DNA of 35,675 nucleotides from Bacteroidota bacterium (GTDB lineage Bacteria; Bacteroidota; Bacteroidia; Bacteroidales; M50B96): NCBI GenBank assembly GCA_024762835.1, contig JANTGP010000011.1, positions 1 to 35,675 of the forward strand, read 5' to 3'. Shown piece by piece: positions 17,567 to 27,974 of this stretch (position 1 is its first letter; each line of letters starts with the position of its first letter). The notes under the pieces were generated by a model. It saw only the letters and a program-made list of their open reading frames with translations, ran no database searches and was not told where the DNA came from. The position numbers and the translations under genes were made by a program.

Positions 17567-18616
17567 ATGAAACTCTCACAATTCAGATATGATCTTCCGG
17601 AAAAACTAATTCCGCTTCATCCTGCTTCTAATAGAGACGAGTCAAGATTAATGGTAGTTGATAGAGAAACAGGAAAGATTGAGCATAAAATATTTAAGGA
17701 TTTAATAAACTATTTTGATGATAAAGATGCAATGGTATTCAACAATACCAAAGTATTTCCTGCACGTTTACATGGTAATAAAGAAAAAACCGGAGCTGCC
17801 ATTGAAGTGTTTTTACTTAGAGAATTAAATCAAGAACAGAGACTTTGGGATGTTTTGGTTGATCCGGCAAGAAAAATCAGAATAGGAAATAAACTTTATT
17901 TTGGCGATGACGATATGTTAGTTGCTGAAGTTATTGATAACACAACATCACGGGGAAGAACACTGCGATTCTTGTTTGACGGACCTTATGAAGAGTTTAA
18001 AAAGATTCTTCACGATCATGGTGAAACACCTTTGCCTAAATTTATTAATCGGCCTATTGAACCCGAGGACAGAGAAAGATATCAAACTATTTATGCCAAA
18101 CACGAAGGAGCTGTAGCTGCACCTACTGCCGGTATGCATTTCAGTCGAGAGCTGATGAAACGTCTAGAAATTAAAGGAATTGACTTTGCCGAAATTACTC
18201 TTCATGTTGGTTTGGGTAATTTTAGAAATGTAGAGGTAGAAGATCTGACAAAACATAAGATGGACTCAGAGCAAATTCATATTACCGAAGAAGCTGTTAA
18301 TATTATCAATACCGCAAAAAAAAATAAACACAAAGTTTGTGCTGTTGGTACAACAGTATTGAGAACTTTGGAAAGCTTTGTTACTACAGACGGTTACCTT
18401 AAACCTTACGAAGGATGGACCAATAAGTTTATCTTTCCTCCTTATCAGGTTAAAGTGCCAAACAGGCTAATTACAAATTTTCACCTTCCTTTGACAACTA
18501 TGTTGATGATGGCATCGGCATTTACCGGTTACGACACATTGTTTAAGGCATATAAAGTTGCAATAAAAGAGAAGTATAAATTTGGAACCTATGGTGACGC
18601 AATGTTAATTATATAA
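17567..18616 (+). CDS. queA: S-adenosylmethionine:tRNA ribosyltransferase-isomerase QueA
   Basis: The protein has 349 residues from ATG 17567, chosen because [15 protein letters not shown] matches the usual family N-terminus; an earlier ATG at 17537 would overlap truB. QueA transfers and isomerises the ribosyl part of S-adenosylmethionine onto preQ1 at tRNA position 34, giving epoxyqueuosine. Family segments seen: [16 protein letters not shown] near 20, [13 protein letters not shown] near 65, [14 protein letters not shown] near 190, and [16 protein letters not shown] near 315. It ends the ftsX-uppP-truB-queA run. Confidence 0.96.
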   Translation: MKLSQFRYDLPEKLIPLHPASNRDESRLMVVDRETGKIEHKIFKDLINYFDDKDAMVFNNTKVFPARLHGNKEKTGAAIEVFLLRELNQEQRLWDVLVDPARKIRIGNKLYFGDDDMLVAEVIDNTTSRGRTLRFLFDGPYEEFKKILHDHGETPLPKFINRPIEPEDRERYQTIYAKHEGAVAAPTAGMHFSRELMKRLEIKGIDFAEITLHVGLGNFRNVEVEDLTKHKMDSEQIHITEEAVNIINTAKKNKHKVCAVGTTVLRTLESFVTTDGYLKPYEGWTNKFIFPPYQVKVPNRLITNFHLPLTTMLMMASAFTGYDTLFKAYKVAIKEKYKFGTYGDAMLII

Positions 18617-18647
18617 AATCTAATACTTATTCATTTACATTATTCTT

Positions 18648-21179
18648 ATGAAGTTAATAATACTGGCATTTTTATTGATTTCCTTTTCCCTTTCGGCACA
18701 GGTTATTAATCCTGCAAATTGGCCGGGCTTGGTTGGTTACTGGAATTTTGATGACAGTAATGACCTGATACATGCCGGTGTTGGAAACGATTTGGTTTTA
18801 GGCGGAACAGACCAGGCTGTTGCCGGACCCGATGCAAATGACGGTGCTAGCAGAATCGGTATCGGCGACTATTATACCTGTACTCACGGAATCAGTCCTA
18901 ATGGTGGTGGTTCTTATGTAAATGAATATACTCTTGTTGTTGATTTCAAGATTCCTCAAGTTGGGCAGTATTATTGTTTTTATCAAACAAATATGGCCAA
19001 TTCAAATGATGGTGAATTATTTATCAATCCAACAGGAAAGGTTGGGATTTCAGGAATCGGCTATTCATATTGTACTCTTGCCCCCAATGAGTGGTACAGA
19101 TTGGTAATAGCCGTTGACCTTGGAAGCTCTTTTGAATATTATATTGATGGCGAATTAATTCACACGGGTGTTAGCCAAAGTATAGACGGGCGTTATTCTC
19201 TCGACCCGTATTTCCATTGGTTTAGAGACGACAACTCAGAGGATAATGAATTTGATATTGCAGCAGCAGGTATTTTTGACTATACTCTCACGAGTACGGA
19301 AATTAATCAACTTGGTGGCTATGGTCATACTTTCCCTTCGCCACCGCTTGCAGGGCTTAATCCTTATCTTCAAAACCCAACACCAAATTCAATATATGTA
19401 AGCTGGCACTCTGACGAACTTAGCTCGACAATAGCTGAATACGGAACAACGAACCAATTAGGGCAGCAAACTACCGGTTCATACGAAGATATCTCCGGAA
19501 AGAAATGGCATACTGTTCAATTACAAGGTCTATCAGCAAATACAGATTATTTTTATCGTTGTATTAGCGGGAATGACACTTCAGATATAAATACTTTTCG
19601 AACAGCTCATATGCCCGGTACGGCAAATGAGCATATACGATTTGTTTTAATCGGCGATTCACGTACAGATACTTATCAATCTCACTATATCTCTGGACAA
19701 ATTGAGCAGCAACTAATAAGCGACTATGGGTTTGATTGGTATAAACAGGTTGATTTTGTTATGCACGTTGGCGATATTGTAACCTCAGGTTCGCAAATAG
19801 GGCAATACCAAAATGAGTATTTTACCCCTTATGCAAATTTATCGAAAAATGTTCCTTTCATGACCTCGATAGGTAATCATGAAAATGAAAACCCCATTTA
19901 TTACAAGTACATGAAATATGAGAGCCTTACAGGTTCGCCTTATGAATTGCCAAGTGCCTATAATGAGAAATTCTATAAATTCAGGTTGGGGGATTGTCAA
20001 TTTATTGCTATAAACAGTAATTACCAATATGCTCTTGCTCAACAAACAACATGGTTTGAAAATGCTCTTACTGAAGCTGATGCAGATACGGGAATTGATT
20101 TTGTATTTACCTATTGTCACCATCCGGGGCATAGCGAGTTATGGCCCGACGGAAATACATCTTATGTACAAAATGACATTATCCCTACATTAAAACAGCA
20201 TGCAAAGCCTGTAATGCTTGCCTACGGTCATTCACATGATTATGAAAGAGGAGAAGTTGAACTTGACAATGCAAACTCAGGAGTTAAAAACGATATGAGT
20301 ATAGTTTTGAGTGGAGGTGCCGGTTCCGGTCTCGACCGATGGGGAATGTACGGAAATCAAGAAGACTACCCCGAAGTTAATTTTACACTTGACCATTACG
20401 TTTATTCCATAATTGATGTTGATATTGACAACCTGTCATTAACGGCACGTACTTTTAGCTTTGGGCATACCGACAAGCAACTGCAAAACGAACTGGTTGA
20501 TAGCTGGTATTATAAAAAGAATCAGGCAGCACCCGATAAACCTGTTGCTTTTGATGTAAGCGGAACAGGAACATCAACAATCACTCTTATTGCTTCGGCT
20601 TTCTCAGGAAATGATTCTATATTCTCATCAGAATTTCAGTTAAGTGATATACCCGGCGATTATTCATCACCGCGGATTGATTCAGTAAGAAATAAGATTA
20701 ATAATTACGGCGATACGGGTGCCCCCGATTATTTATCGGTTAATTTAAATGAGGGAATTGTGTTGGAAGCTATGGATATATCAAACATCTATTCGCCAAC
20801 TCAGCAATATTCATGGCGGGTAAGATATTGCGACCATAACATGAAATGGAGCGAATGGTCTGATGATTATTTTATTTATCCTGTTTCTGTTGATGAGCTG
20901 AAAGATAAAGGAAATACCTTATCAGTGAATCCAAATCCATTTAGCTCATCGCCTGAGATTACATTTACTCTTAAAAAAAATTCTACTGTGAGCTTAGAAG
21001 TATTCGATATTGATAATAAGCTTGTTGGTGTTGTTATTTCTGAGAAAAGATTAAGAAAAGGCAAACACAAATACACATGGGATATTGATAGTAAATCAAC
21101 AATATCAAGCGGACAGTATTTTTGCAGATTAACATCCGGCGATAAAGTCATAAACGCAAAAATGGTTTTCATTAAGTAA
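18648..21179 (+). CDS. Secreted LamG plus purple-acid-phosphatase-like T9SS protein
   Basis: The protein has 843 residues. Order: signal peptide (MKLIILAFLLISFSLSAQ), LamG/concanavalin-like domain (about 25-220, YWNFDDSND start), fibronectin-like PAP N-terminal domain (about 235-325, SIYVSWHSDELSSTIAEYG), metallophosphoesterase (about 330-550), a second FN3-like region (about 620-750) and a T9SS sorting domain (SVNPNPF to the end). Metal motifs: GDSRTD with D337, GDIVT with D376, GNHE with N410-H411, and GHSHDYE with H528 and H530. In true purple acid phosphatases motif two is GDxxY, the Tyr giving the iron colour; here T379 takes that place. It likely acts on extracellular phosphoesters, perhaps bound to glycans through LamG; the substrate is unknown. 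Confidence 0.88.
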   Translation: MKLIILAFLLISFSLSAQVINPANWPGLVGYWNFDDSNDLIHAGVGNDLVLGGTDQAVAGPDANDGASRIGIGDYYTCTHGISPNGGGSYVNEYTLVVDFKIPQVGQYYCFYQTNMANSNDGELFINPTGKVGISGIGYSYCTLAPNEWYRLVIAVDLGSSFEYYIDGELIHTGVSQSIDGRYSLDPYFHWFRDDNSEDNEFDIAAAGIFDYTLTSTEINQLGGYGHTFPSPPLAGLNPYLQNPTPNSIYVSWHSDELSSTIAEYGTTNQLGQQTTGSYEDISGKKWHTVQLQGLSANTDYFYRCISGNDTSDINTFRTAHMPGTANEHIRFVLIGDSRTDTYQSHYISGQIEQQLISDYGFDWYKQVDFVMHVGDIVTSGSQIGQYQNEYFTPYANLSKNVPFMTSIGNHENENPIYYKYMKYESLTGSPYELPSAYNEKFYKFRLGDCQFIAINSNYQYALAQQTTWFENALTEADADTGIDFVFTYCHHPGHSELWPDGNTSYVQNDIIPTLKQHAKPVMLAYGHSHDYERGEVELDNANSGVKNDMSIVLSGGAGSGLDRWGMYGNQEDYPEVNFTLDHYVYSIIDVDIDNLSLTARTFSFGHTDKQLQNELVDSWYYKKNQAAPDKPVAFDVSGTGTSTITLIASAFSGNDSIFSSEFQLSDIPGDYSSPRIDSVRNKINNYGDTGAPDYLSVNLNEGIVLEAMDISNIYSPTQQYSWRVRYCDHNMKWSEWSDDYFIYPVSVDELKDKGNTLSVNPNPFSSSPEITFTLKKNSTVSLEVFDIDNKLVGVVISEKRLRKGKHKYTWDIDSKSTISSGQYFCRLTSGDKVINAKMVFIK

Positions 21180-21202
21180 AACTTGACTCAAAAGTTATTT
21201 TT
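21180..21202 (+). terminator. Weak hairpin plus T-run before polA
   Basis: AACTT (21180-21184) can pair with AAGTT (21192-21196) over a 7-base loop, followed by ATTTTT. The stem is only 5 A/T-rich base pairs, so this is a weak candidate for termination after the phosphatase gene. Confidence 0.25.
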
Positions 21203-21264
21203 ACATAAATAGTGTTGATGTCAAAAGAAATTGTAATTTCGACTGCATAAAAATACTTTACTTT

Positions 21265-24051
21265 ATGAGCCAGAAAAAACGATTATTTTTATTCGATGCT
21301 TATGCACTTATTTACAGAAGTTATTTTGCTTTTATTCGTGCACCCCGAATTAATTCAAAAGGATTAAACACCTCTGCCATATTTGGTTTTACAAATACAA
21401 TAGACCAGGTTATTAAAAAGGAAAAACCCAGTCATCTTGCTGTTGTGTTCGACCCCAAGGGACCTACATTCAGACACGAGATTTTTAAAGAATATAAGGC
21501 AAACCGCGAAGAAACACCTGAAGATATTCGCAAATCCATACCTTATATAAAACAGATTATCGAAGCTTTAAATGTAAATTTATTTGAGGTGCCCGGTTAC
21601 GAGGCTGATGATGTTATTGGAACAATTGCAAAGAAGGCCGAAAAGGCGGGTTTTGAAGTTTTTATGATGACTCCCGATAAGGATTTTGCACAATTGGTAT
21701 CCGACAATGTTAAGATGTATAAACCACCACGTTCAGGCAATGATGCCGAGATATGGGGTGTTGATGAGGTTAAAACAAAATTTGGAATTCAAGAGCCCGA
21801 ACAGGTAATTGACATTCTTGCCTTATGGGGCGATAGTGCCGATAATATACCGGGAGCACCGGGAGTAGGCGAAAAAACATCGAAAAAGTTAATATCAGAA
21901 TATTATAGCGTTGAAGGATTATTGGAAAATACCAACGATTTAAAAGGAAAGCAAAAAGAAAATATTGAAAACTTCAAAGAGCAAATTCTTTTGTCGAAAG
22001 AGTTAGCAACAATAATTACCGATGTACCTTTGAATGTAGAATTTGAGAAACTCTCTATAAAGGAATATAACAAAGATATATTAACTAAACTTTTTGATGA
22101 GCTTGAGTTTAGGAACCTTGCTAAACGACTCATTAACGAAGAGAAACCTATAGAAAGAAAACAGGAACAACAAATAAGCATGAATCTCTTTGGGGAAACT
22201 GAAATGCAGAGTGAGCAAAGTACTGAATATGACAATATAAACACCATTAAGCATAACTACCGCTGTTTAAATACCTTATCGGAACGAAAAGAATTGATAG
22301 AGAAACTTCAAACCTTAGATGAGTTTTGTTTTGATACTGAAACAACAAGTCTTGATGTAAGTACTGCCGAGTTGGTTGGACTATCGTTTTGTTTTAAATC
22401 GCACGAGGCATACTGGATTCCATTTCCTGAAAACAGAGAAGAATCTAAACTTGTTTTAGAAGAATTTAAAGCCATTTTCGAGAATGAGAAGATTCGTAAA
22501 ATAGGGCAAAATATTAAGTATGATTTATCGGTGTTAAGTTGGCACGATATTAAAGTGTCAGGTGAACTGTTTGATACCATGATTGCTCATTATCTTATTC
22601 AACCCGACCAAAGACACAATCTTGATTCTCTTGCCGAAAATTATTTGAACTATAAAAATATTAAGTACGAAGATATTACCGGTAAAAAAGGAAAGAATCA
22701 AATTAATATGCGACAAGCTCTTTCCCTTTATCCGAAGCAATTATGTGATTATGCCGCTGAAGATGCGGATATAACCTGGCAACTAAAACTTATCCTTGAA
22801 AAAGAACTGCTTTATAATGACATGGTTGATTTAGCAGCCAATATTGAAATGCCTCTTATCCCCGTTTTGGCAGATATGGAAAAAGCAGGTGTAAATCTTG
22901 ATGTTGATTCTTTAAAACTGTATTCGCTGGAACTGACAGAATTAATTATCAATACCGAAAAAGAGATTTATAAGATGGCAGGTGTTGAATTTAATATTTC
23001 ATCGCCAAAGCAAATGGGCGAAGTATTATTTGACAAGCTAAAACTTGACGATAAAGCAAAAAAAACTAAGACCGGACAGTATTCAACCGGAGAAGAAATA
23101 CTTGTAAAATTAAAAGATAAACATCCGATTATTGAAAAGATTCTTGATTTCAGAGGCTATAAAAAACTTCTTTCAACTTACGTTGATGCATTACCAAAAC
23201 TTGTGAACAAAAATACCGGGAAGATACATACATCGTATAATCAAGCTGTTGCTGCAACGGGTAGGTTAAGCTCTGTAAACCCAAATCTGCAAAACATTCC
23301 CATAAGGGAAGAAATGGGAAAAAAGATTAGAAAGCTGTTTATTCCAACTGACAATAATCACATCTTTTTTTCTGCCGATTATTCGCAAATTGAGCTTAGG
23401 CTGATGGCACATTTAAGTAAAGACGAGAACCTTATTAAGGCTTTTAATAATAATGAGGATATACATGCAGCTACTGCCGCCAAAATATTTGATGTTAAGC
23501 TTGAGGAAGTAACAGGCGAGATGAGGTCAAAAGCCAAAACTGCAAATTTTGGTATCATTTACGGTATCTCTGCTTTTGGTTTGGCACAAAGATTAAATAT
23601 AAGCCGGCGAGAAGGGAAAGAATTAATTGACGGATATTTTGAGTCTTATCCAAAGGTGAAAGAATATATGGATGCGAGTATTAAACTGGCTCGCGAAAAA
23701 GGATATGTTGAAACAATGATGGGGCGAAAACGCCGCTTGCCTGATATTAATTCACGTAATGCTGTTGTTAGGGGAATGGCCGAACGAAACGCCATTAATG
23801 CACCTATACAAGGCTCGGCAGCAGATATTATTAAATTGGCTATGATTAACATTTTTAACAAGATGAATGAAGCCGGGCTGAAAAGCAAGATGATTTTGCA
23901 AGTTCATGACGAATTGAATTTTGATGTATTAAAAATAGAGATTGACGAATTAAAAGCAATTGTCATTAACGAAATGCAGAATGTATTAAAACTTGAAGTG
24001 CCATTGATAGTTGACTATGGCTCGGGAAATAATTGGCTTGAGGCACACTAA
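21265..24051 (+). CDS. polA: DNA polymerase I
   Basis: The protein has 928 residues, full length. The 5' nuclease domain (about 1-290) carries LFDAYALIYRSYFAF, GYEADDVIGT, TPDKDFAQLVSD and GDSADNIPGAPGVGEKTS. The 3'-5' exonuclease (about 335-520) keeps its acids: DTET with D357 and E359, NIKYD, and YAAEDAD, so proofreading should be active. The polymerase domain (about 540-928) has motif A ADYSQIELR with D705, motif B RSKAKTANFGIIYG, and motif C QVHDE with D882. It fills gaps and removes RNA primers in replication and repair. It seems to be a single unit, 85 bases after the phosphatase gene and 67 bases before the next gene. Confidence 0.98.
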   Translation: MSQKKRLFLFDAYALIYRSYFAFIRAPRINSKGLNTSAIFGFTNTIDQVIKKEKPSHLAVVFDPKGPTFRHEIFKEYKANREETPEDIRKSIPYIKQIIEALNVNLFEVPGYEADDVIGTIAKKAEKAGFEVFMMTPDKDFAQLVSDNVKMYKPPRSGNDAEIWGVDEVKTKFGIQEPEQVIDILALWGDSADNIPGAPGVGEKTSKKLISEYYSVEGLLENTNDLKGKQKENIENFKEQILLSKELATIITDVPLNVEFEKLSIKEYNKDILTKLFDELEFRNLAKRLINEEKPIERKQEQQISMNLFGETEMQSEQSTEYDNINTIKHNYRCLNTLSERKELIEKLQTLDEFCFDTETTSLDVSTAELVGLSFCFKSHEAYWIPFPENREESKLVLEEFKAIFENEKIRKIGQNIKYDLSVLSWHDIKVSGELFDTMIAHYLIQPDQRHNLDSLAENYLNYKNIKYEDITGKKGKNQINMRQALSLYPKQLCDYAAEDADITWQLKLILEKELLYNDMVDLAANIEMPLIPVLADMEKAGVNLDVDSLKLYSLELTELIINTEKEIYKMAGVEFNISSPKQMGEVLFDKLKLDDKAKKTKTGQYSTGEEILVKLKDKHPIIEKILDFRGYKKLLSTYVDALPKLVNKNTGKIHTSYNQAVAATGRLSSVNPNLQNIPIREEMGKKIRKLFIPTDNNHIFFSADYSQIELRLMAHLSKDENLIKAFNNNEDIHAATAAKIFDVKLEEVTGEMRSKAKTANFGIIYGISAFGLAQRLNISRREGKELIDGYFESYPKVKEYMDASIKLAREKGYVETMMGRKRRLPDINSRNAVVRGMAERNAINAPIQGSAADIIKLAMINIFNKMNEAGLKSKMILQVHDELNFDVLKIEIDELKAIVINEMQNVLKLEVPLIVDYGSGNNWLEAH

Positions 24052-24118
24052 GATTTATTATTAGTTCAGTTTTTTTTACATGTAGTGACTTATGAAAAAA
24101 AAAGAATTTAAATGATAT

Positions 24119-24748
24119 ATGAAAAAGGTAATTGTTATTTCTGTATTGTTGTTGTTTTTTGTATTAGGCTATTCTCAAATACACGATTCAACAAGTGTAT
24201 TTAGAACAGGAAGTTACACTCTTTCATATGTGGGTAATAACCTCGTAAAGCCAGGACTTAAATTCGGGACAAATATTATTTTATCTGAGAAAACCTTGGT
24301 AAAAACCAAGAAACGGAAAAGTAGCAAAACAATTACCAATGCTTTTACGAGACAACTTATGCTCGCCGGTAATATTGGTTTTTTTTGGCATCCCAAAAGT
24401 CATATAGGAGCTTTTAATTATTACGAATTAACATATCGAAAGATTAACTTAAAGAATGGTAAATACAGTAAAATAGGATTTGGTCCCGGGCTATATCGTT
24501 CTTTTTATCCCGAAACTTACCAAGTAGACGATAATGGGGATATAGCTAAAATACCATTTGCAGGAAGAATATATCTTTCACCGGTTTTAACATTCGGAAG
24601 CGGCAAGTTTGTAAAAGATAGTTTTTTTAAATATCGAACATTTACTACTACATTATTATTTTTGTTTGATTATAATTCGGGCGTAGTACCATTGTTAAAT
24701 TTTGAAATAGGTTTAGGATTTGATTTCAGTAAAAATAAAACAAAATGA
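24119..24748 (+). CDS. Secreted or outer-membrane protein of unknown function
   Basis: The protein has 209 residues with a signal peptide (MKKVIVISVLLLFFVLGYSQ). The mature part has alternating aromatic strands (HIGAFNYYELTYRKI, FGPGLYRSFYPETYQV, GRIYLSPVLTFGSGKF) and ends LLNFEIGLGFDFSKNKTK, suggesting a small beta-barrel or lipocalin-like fold, though the last residue is not aromatic. I do not recognise the family. Its stop overlaps the start of the alpha/beta-hydrolase lipoprotein by an ATGA, so the two are probably made together. Confidence 0.75.
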   Translation: MKKVIVISVLLLFFVLGYSQIHDSTSVFRTGSYTLSYVGNNLVKPGLKFGTNIILSEKTLVKTKKRKSSKTITNAFTRQLMLAGNIGFFWHPKSHIGAFNYYELTYRKINLKNGKYSKIGFGPGLYRSFYPETYQVDDNGDIAKIPFAGRIYLSPVLTFGSGKFVKDSFFKYRTFTTTLLFLFDYNSGVVPLLNFEIGLGFDFSKNKTK

Positions 24749-25794
24749 ACAAAATTATTACGGTTTTAATAATACTTGTCTCATTGTTTTCATCTTGTAA
24801 AAAAGAAGATATTTCATCAATTGCCGATGATTTTCGTGTTAGGCATGACAATGCAGATATGCCGGTTTATGTATATGGTAATGGCACAGAAAAAGTATTT
24901 ATTATTTTTATTCATGGCGGACCCGGTGATAGTGGTTATGCAAACAGAGAAGGGAAAGCTGCTGCCGAATTAGAAAAAAAATATGTAATGGTTTACTGGG
25001 ATCAACGCGGACAAGGACTTTCGGAAGGTAAAATTGATTCTGAAGATATTACAATTGATTTAATGGCTGAAGATTTACATGCAGTTGTTCAGGTTTTAAA
25101 GCATAAGTACGGAAACGATATCAAGATTTTTCTGCTTGGACATAGCTGGGGCGGTACTCTTGGTACTGCTTATTTACTAAAAAATAATTATCAAAGCGAG
25201 GTAAGAGCCTGGATAGAAGTTGACGGTTCGCATGATTTCCCAAAAATAAACAGAGATGTAATTAATATGTTTATAGATGTTGGTAATGAGCAAATTAATT
25301 TAAATCATAATAAAAGAAACTGGCAAGATATTGTGTCGTGGGCAGAACATGTTGATACATTAAACTTAAACAGGGAAGCAATAATTGATATAAATTATAA
25401 AGCACATCTTGTTGAGAAATACTTATTGGAAGATAATGTTTTGCAAAAGGAAGACGAAAAAACAATGAGGGACTTAGCTGTATCTTATAGTCAAAATACC
25501 ATAACAAGAATTTTTTCGGGATACTATACTTTTATGGGAAATGATAGTTTTTTCGATGAAGTTGTAAATAATTCATTTACTCACGAATTGCATAATATTA
25601 CCATCCCATGCCTGTTCTTATGGGGTAAGTATGATTTTGTTGTGCCTTCATCATTGGGCTATGATGCTTTTAATAGGGTAAATACATCTGACAAAGAGAT
25701 TCTTATTTTTGACAAGAGTGCACATTCCCCAATGTTAAATCAAGCCAACGAATTTGTTGATGCCGTAAGCAGTTTTATTGAGGATCATAAATAA
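24745..25794 (+). CDS. Alpha/beta-hydrolase lipoprotein, proline-iminopeptidase-like
   Basis: The protein has 349 residues. The signal peptide ends in SLFSSC (Cys about 17) followed by KKED, so it is a lipoprotein. The hydrolase fold has the oxyanion region FIHGGPGDSG near 55, YWDQRGQGLSEG near 85 (the DQRGxGxS motif of prolyl iminopeptidases), nucleophile GHSWGG with S134, Asp in WGKYD at 297, and His in SAHSP at 327. All three catalytic residues are present. A helical cap lies between about 160 and 270. Family members cleave N-terminal proline or related amides; here a periplasmic or surface enzyme is expected. The substrate is unknown. It overlaps the preceding gene by four bases. Confidence 0.88.
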   Translation: MNKIITVLIILVSLFSSCKKEDISSIADDFRVRHDNADMPVYVYGNGTEKVFIIFIHGGPGDSGYANREGKAAAELEKKYVMVYWDQRGQGLSEGKIDSEDITIDLMAEDLHAVVQVLKHKYGNDIKIFLLGHSWGGTLGTAYLLKNNYQSEVRAWIEVDGSHDFPKINRDVINMFIDVGNEQINLNHNKRNWQDIVSWAEHVDTLNLNREAIIDINYKAHLVEKYLLEDNVLQKEDEKTMRDLAVSYSQNTITRIFSGYYTFMGNDSFFDEVVNNSFTHELHNITIPCLFLWGKYDFVVPSSLGYDAFNRVNTSDKEILIFDKSAHSPMLNQANEFVDAVSSFIEDHK

Positions 25795-25961
25795 GATTTG
25801 CCAAAAGCCAACGGAATATCTCAATTCTTAGCTTTGCTAAATACAGCTTAGGCAACACTGCATTTATCTAATGATTTGTAACCTAGCTTGGACTAATAGC
25901 CACAGAGACAAGTGCTTTATTGTTGTTCCCCGGCAATTTCAATTTCTTTTTCAGGCTTCTT

Positions 25962-27974
25962 CTATTGTGCTTTTACAAGTACGACTTTTTCATTTTCTTT
26001 ATCGACAATTTTACCATAAAAATCTTTTAGTTCTTTGTAAATTGTGTTTGGTAAAATAGCATTGTTTATTTTTTCTTTAATGCTTAATTTGATGCCTGTG
26101 CTTGTTTGTTCAATTGTGTATTCATATGAACCCATATTATCAGGAAGGTTGAACGATACATTTTCAGGTAACTTTTCAATAGTATATCCTTGAGGGAGCA
26201 TAATTATTATTTCATAGTCGTCATAAAATGGGTATGCAAAATAGATAGGGAATTCTCTTGTGTCTGACTTAAAAACATTTTCTCCTTCTTTTAAGAAAAG
26301 TGTAGGCGAGAATACCAGTTTATTATCTATTTCTTCAACCTCCTCTTCCATGGTAAACTGAACAATAAACCTGAGAGGATTATTTAGATTGTCTAAATTG
26401 CTCATTCGAACACCATCAACACTAATATTATCATATTTATTTTCAAACTTTTTTATCAAATCATCATTTGTCTTATTCTCACATTCTTTTCTTAACGAAA
26501 GTGCAAGGTTTTGAGCAAATAGTTCTGTGTCTATTCCTTTCACTTCATTATCTTCATTAATTAATGCATTCACTCTTTTCTTTGAAATGCTATAAATATT
26601 TGGAAAAAGTTCAACAACATTTGAGCTGCCATCTTTCTTTACAAGTCTTCCTTGCCAATTAAGTATCCTTTTAGGAAGAACTCCGGGAGGTGCAAATCTT
26701 TCAGTTGGGTCAATAAGTATGGTTGACTCGCCAAGTTGAACTGAAGTTATGATATAATTAAAGCCATCAATAGTTGGGAACAAAGGGGTGCCATGTTTAT
26801 TGGTGCTTGCTAAAACCGGGTAGGCTTCCAGTCCGGCTTTGTTAAGCATCGAGATAAGTATGAAATTTATTTCGGCTACGTTTCCAACACCCTTTTTATA
26901 TGCTTTAGCCACACCATCATCTGCAAAAATTCCATATTCATTGTCCCAACGAACATTAGACTTAACAAAATTTAATATTTTGGATAATTTAAGTTCATCA
27001 TTATCATCGGTCTGAGTCAGAGCATTTAAGTCGGAATCGAAATATTGATGTTTTTCAATTTCGCCTCCAAAATTAGACTTAAAATATATTGTCTTACATA
27101 CATCTTCCCATGTTGTTGAATACCTTTTAAGCATTTCATGTGGAAATTTAACATATGAAAGTTCAAATTTCACCATGCCAATATAGTTGATGATACTATT
27201 CATGAAGGGTTCAATTGCAATTGGCTCAACATCTTTTAGTTTCAGAGAATAATTATTCAACGGAACATCAACATTACTAACACTATATTTTGTACTAGCA
27301 GCTCCTCTAACAGGAACATTTCTGTTTTTATTGCTTATCTGGACATTCATTATACCTTTTTCAGTTGTTACATTTACCGGATAATAAATAGTTGTGGTAT
27401 ATTTATAATTGAAATATTCAGGTATGGAAATATATGCTTCCATATATAATATTGGGATATCAATTTTGTAAATAATTTCATCAATATATGAATAATAAGG
27501 TGAGCTTATTTTATATTCCCAGTCTACAATGCATCCTTCCGTAAGATTAGGCATAGTGAACTTCTTTTGGTACCAATGCCTACTTGTTTGTTGATTGTAG
27601 ATATTATCTTTCTTGAGCTTGGTTTTAACAATTTTATTATCCACTAAGCTAAATGTATATGCCTTAATATTAACTCTTTCATCTCTTTTATCACCGGAAT
27701 AATATTTAACAGACTTTGTTGCATAGGCAAATCCTTCTTTGTTTTTAAGAAGCCTTCTTTCATGTACTTTAGTAATTAGTCTCCAACCGCTGAGTTGATC
27801 ATATTCATAATATGTTGTTCTGTTTTTAAAAAGGACGATGGCATTATCATTATCATATTTATCTTGATTAATAATATCGAATTCATTCTTTTTTACTTTG
27901 CCCAATTTCTTGATTTGTGCAAATGAATTAATAGAAATAAATAAGGCTAACAAGCTAATAGTAAATAGTTTCAT
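25962..27974 (-). CDS. DUF3857 / transglutaminase-like protein, catalytic residues lost
   Basis: The protein has 670 residues with a signal peptide (MKLFTISLLALFISINSFAQ). Order: DUF3857 (about 55-220, with the YYEYDQLSGW and VPVRGAASTKYSVSNVDVP strands), transglutaminase-like core (about 300-440), and a C-terminal beta region (about 520-645). In the core the place of the catalytic Cys reads GVGNVAEINFIL, and the place of His reads GFNYIITSV, while the Asp segment LIDPTER is kept. It is thus probably not an active Cys enzyme. Similar Cys-less forms are, from memory, common in Bacteroidota. It overlaps the upstream paralogue by four bases (ATGA). The frame continues 14 codons past its TAG, which could be chance. 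Confidence 0.85.
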   Translation of the reverse strand: MKLFTISLLALFISINSFAQIKKLGKVKKNEFDIINQDKYDNDNAIVLFKNRTTYYEYDQLSGWRLITKVHERRLLKNKEGFAYATKSVKYYSGDKRDERVNIKAYTFSLVDNKIVKTKLKKDNIYNQQTSRHWYQKKFTMPNLTEGCIVDWEYKISSPYYSYIDEIIYKIDIPILYMEAYISIPEYFNYKYTTTIYYPVNVTTEKGIMNVQISNKNRNVPVRGAASTKYSVSNVDVPLNNYSLKLKDVEPIAIEPFMNSIINYIGMVKFELSYVKFPHEMLKRYSTTWEDVCKTIYFKSNFGGEIEKHQYFDSDLNALTQTDDNDELKLSKILNFVKSNVRWDNEYGIFADDGVAKAYKKGVGNVAEINFILISMLNKAGLEAYPVLASTNKHGTPLFPTIDGFNYIITSVQLGESTILIDPTERFAPPGVLPKRILNWQGRLVKKDGSSNVVELFPNIYSISKKRVNALINEDNEVKGIDTELFAQNLALSLRKECENKTNDDLIKKFENKYDNISVDGVRMSNLDNLNNPLRFIVQFTMEEEVEEIDNKLVFSPTLFLKEGENVFKSDTREFPIYFAYPFYDDYEIIIMLPQGYTIEKLPENVSFNLPDNMGSYEYTIEQTSTGIKLSIKEKINNAILPNTIYKELKDFYGKIVDKENEKVVLVKAQ

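Noticed and set aside
25795-25961. Bidirectional terminator between the hydrolase and DUF3857 genes
   Set aside because: The TTAGC-ttt-GCTAA hairpin there has only five base pairs and no T-run.
25917-25964. Fourteen open codons after the TAG of the second DUF3857 gene (KKPEKEIEIAGEQQ)
   Set aside because: A run this short is expected by chance, and the protein already has the usual family length.
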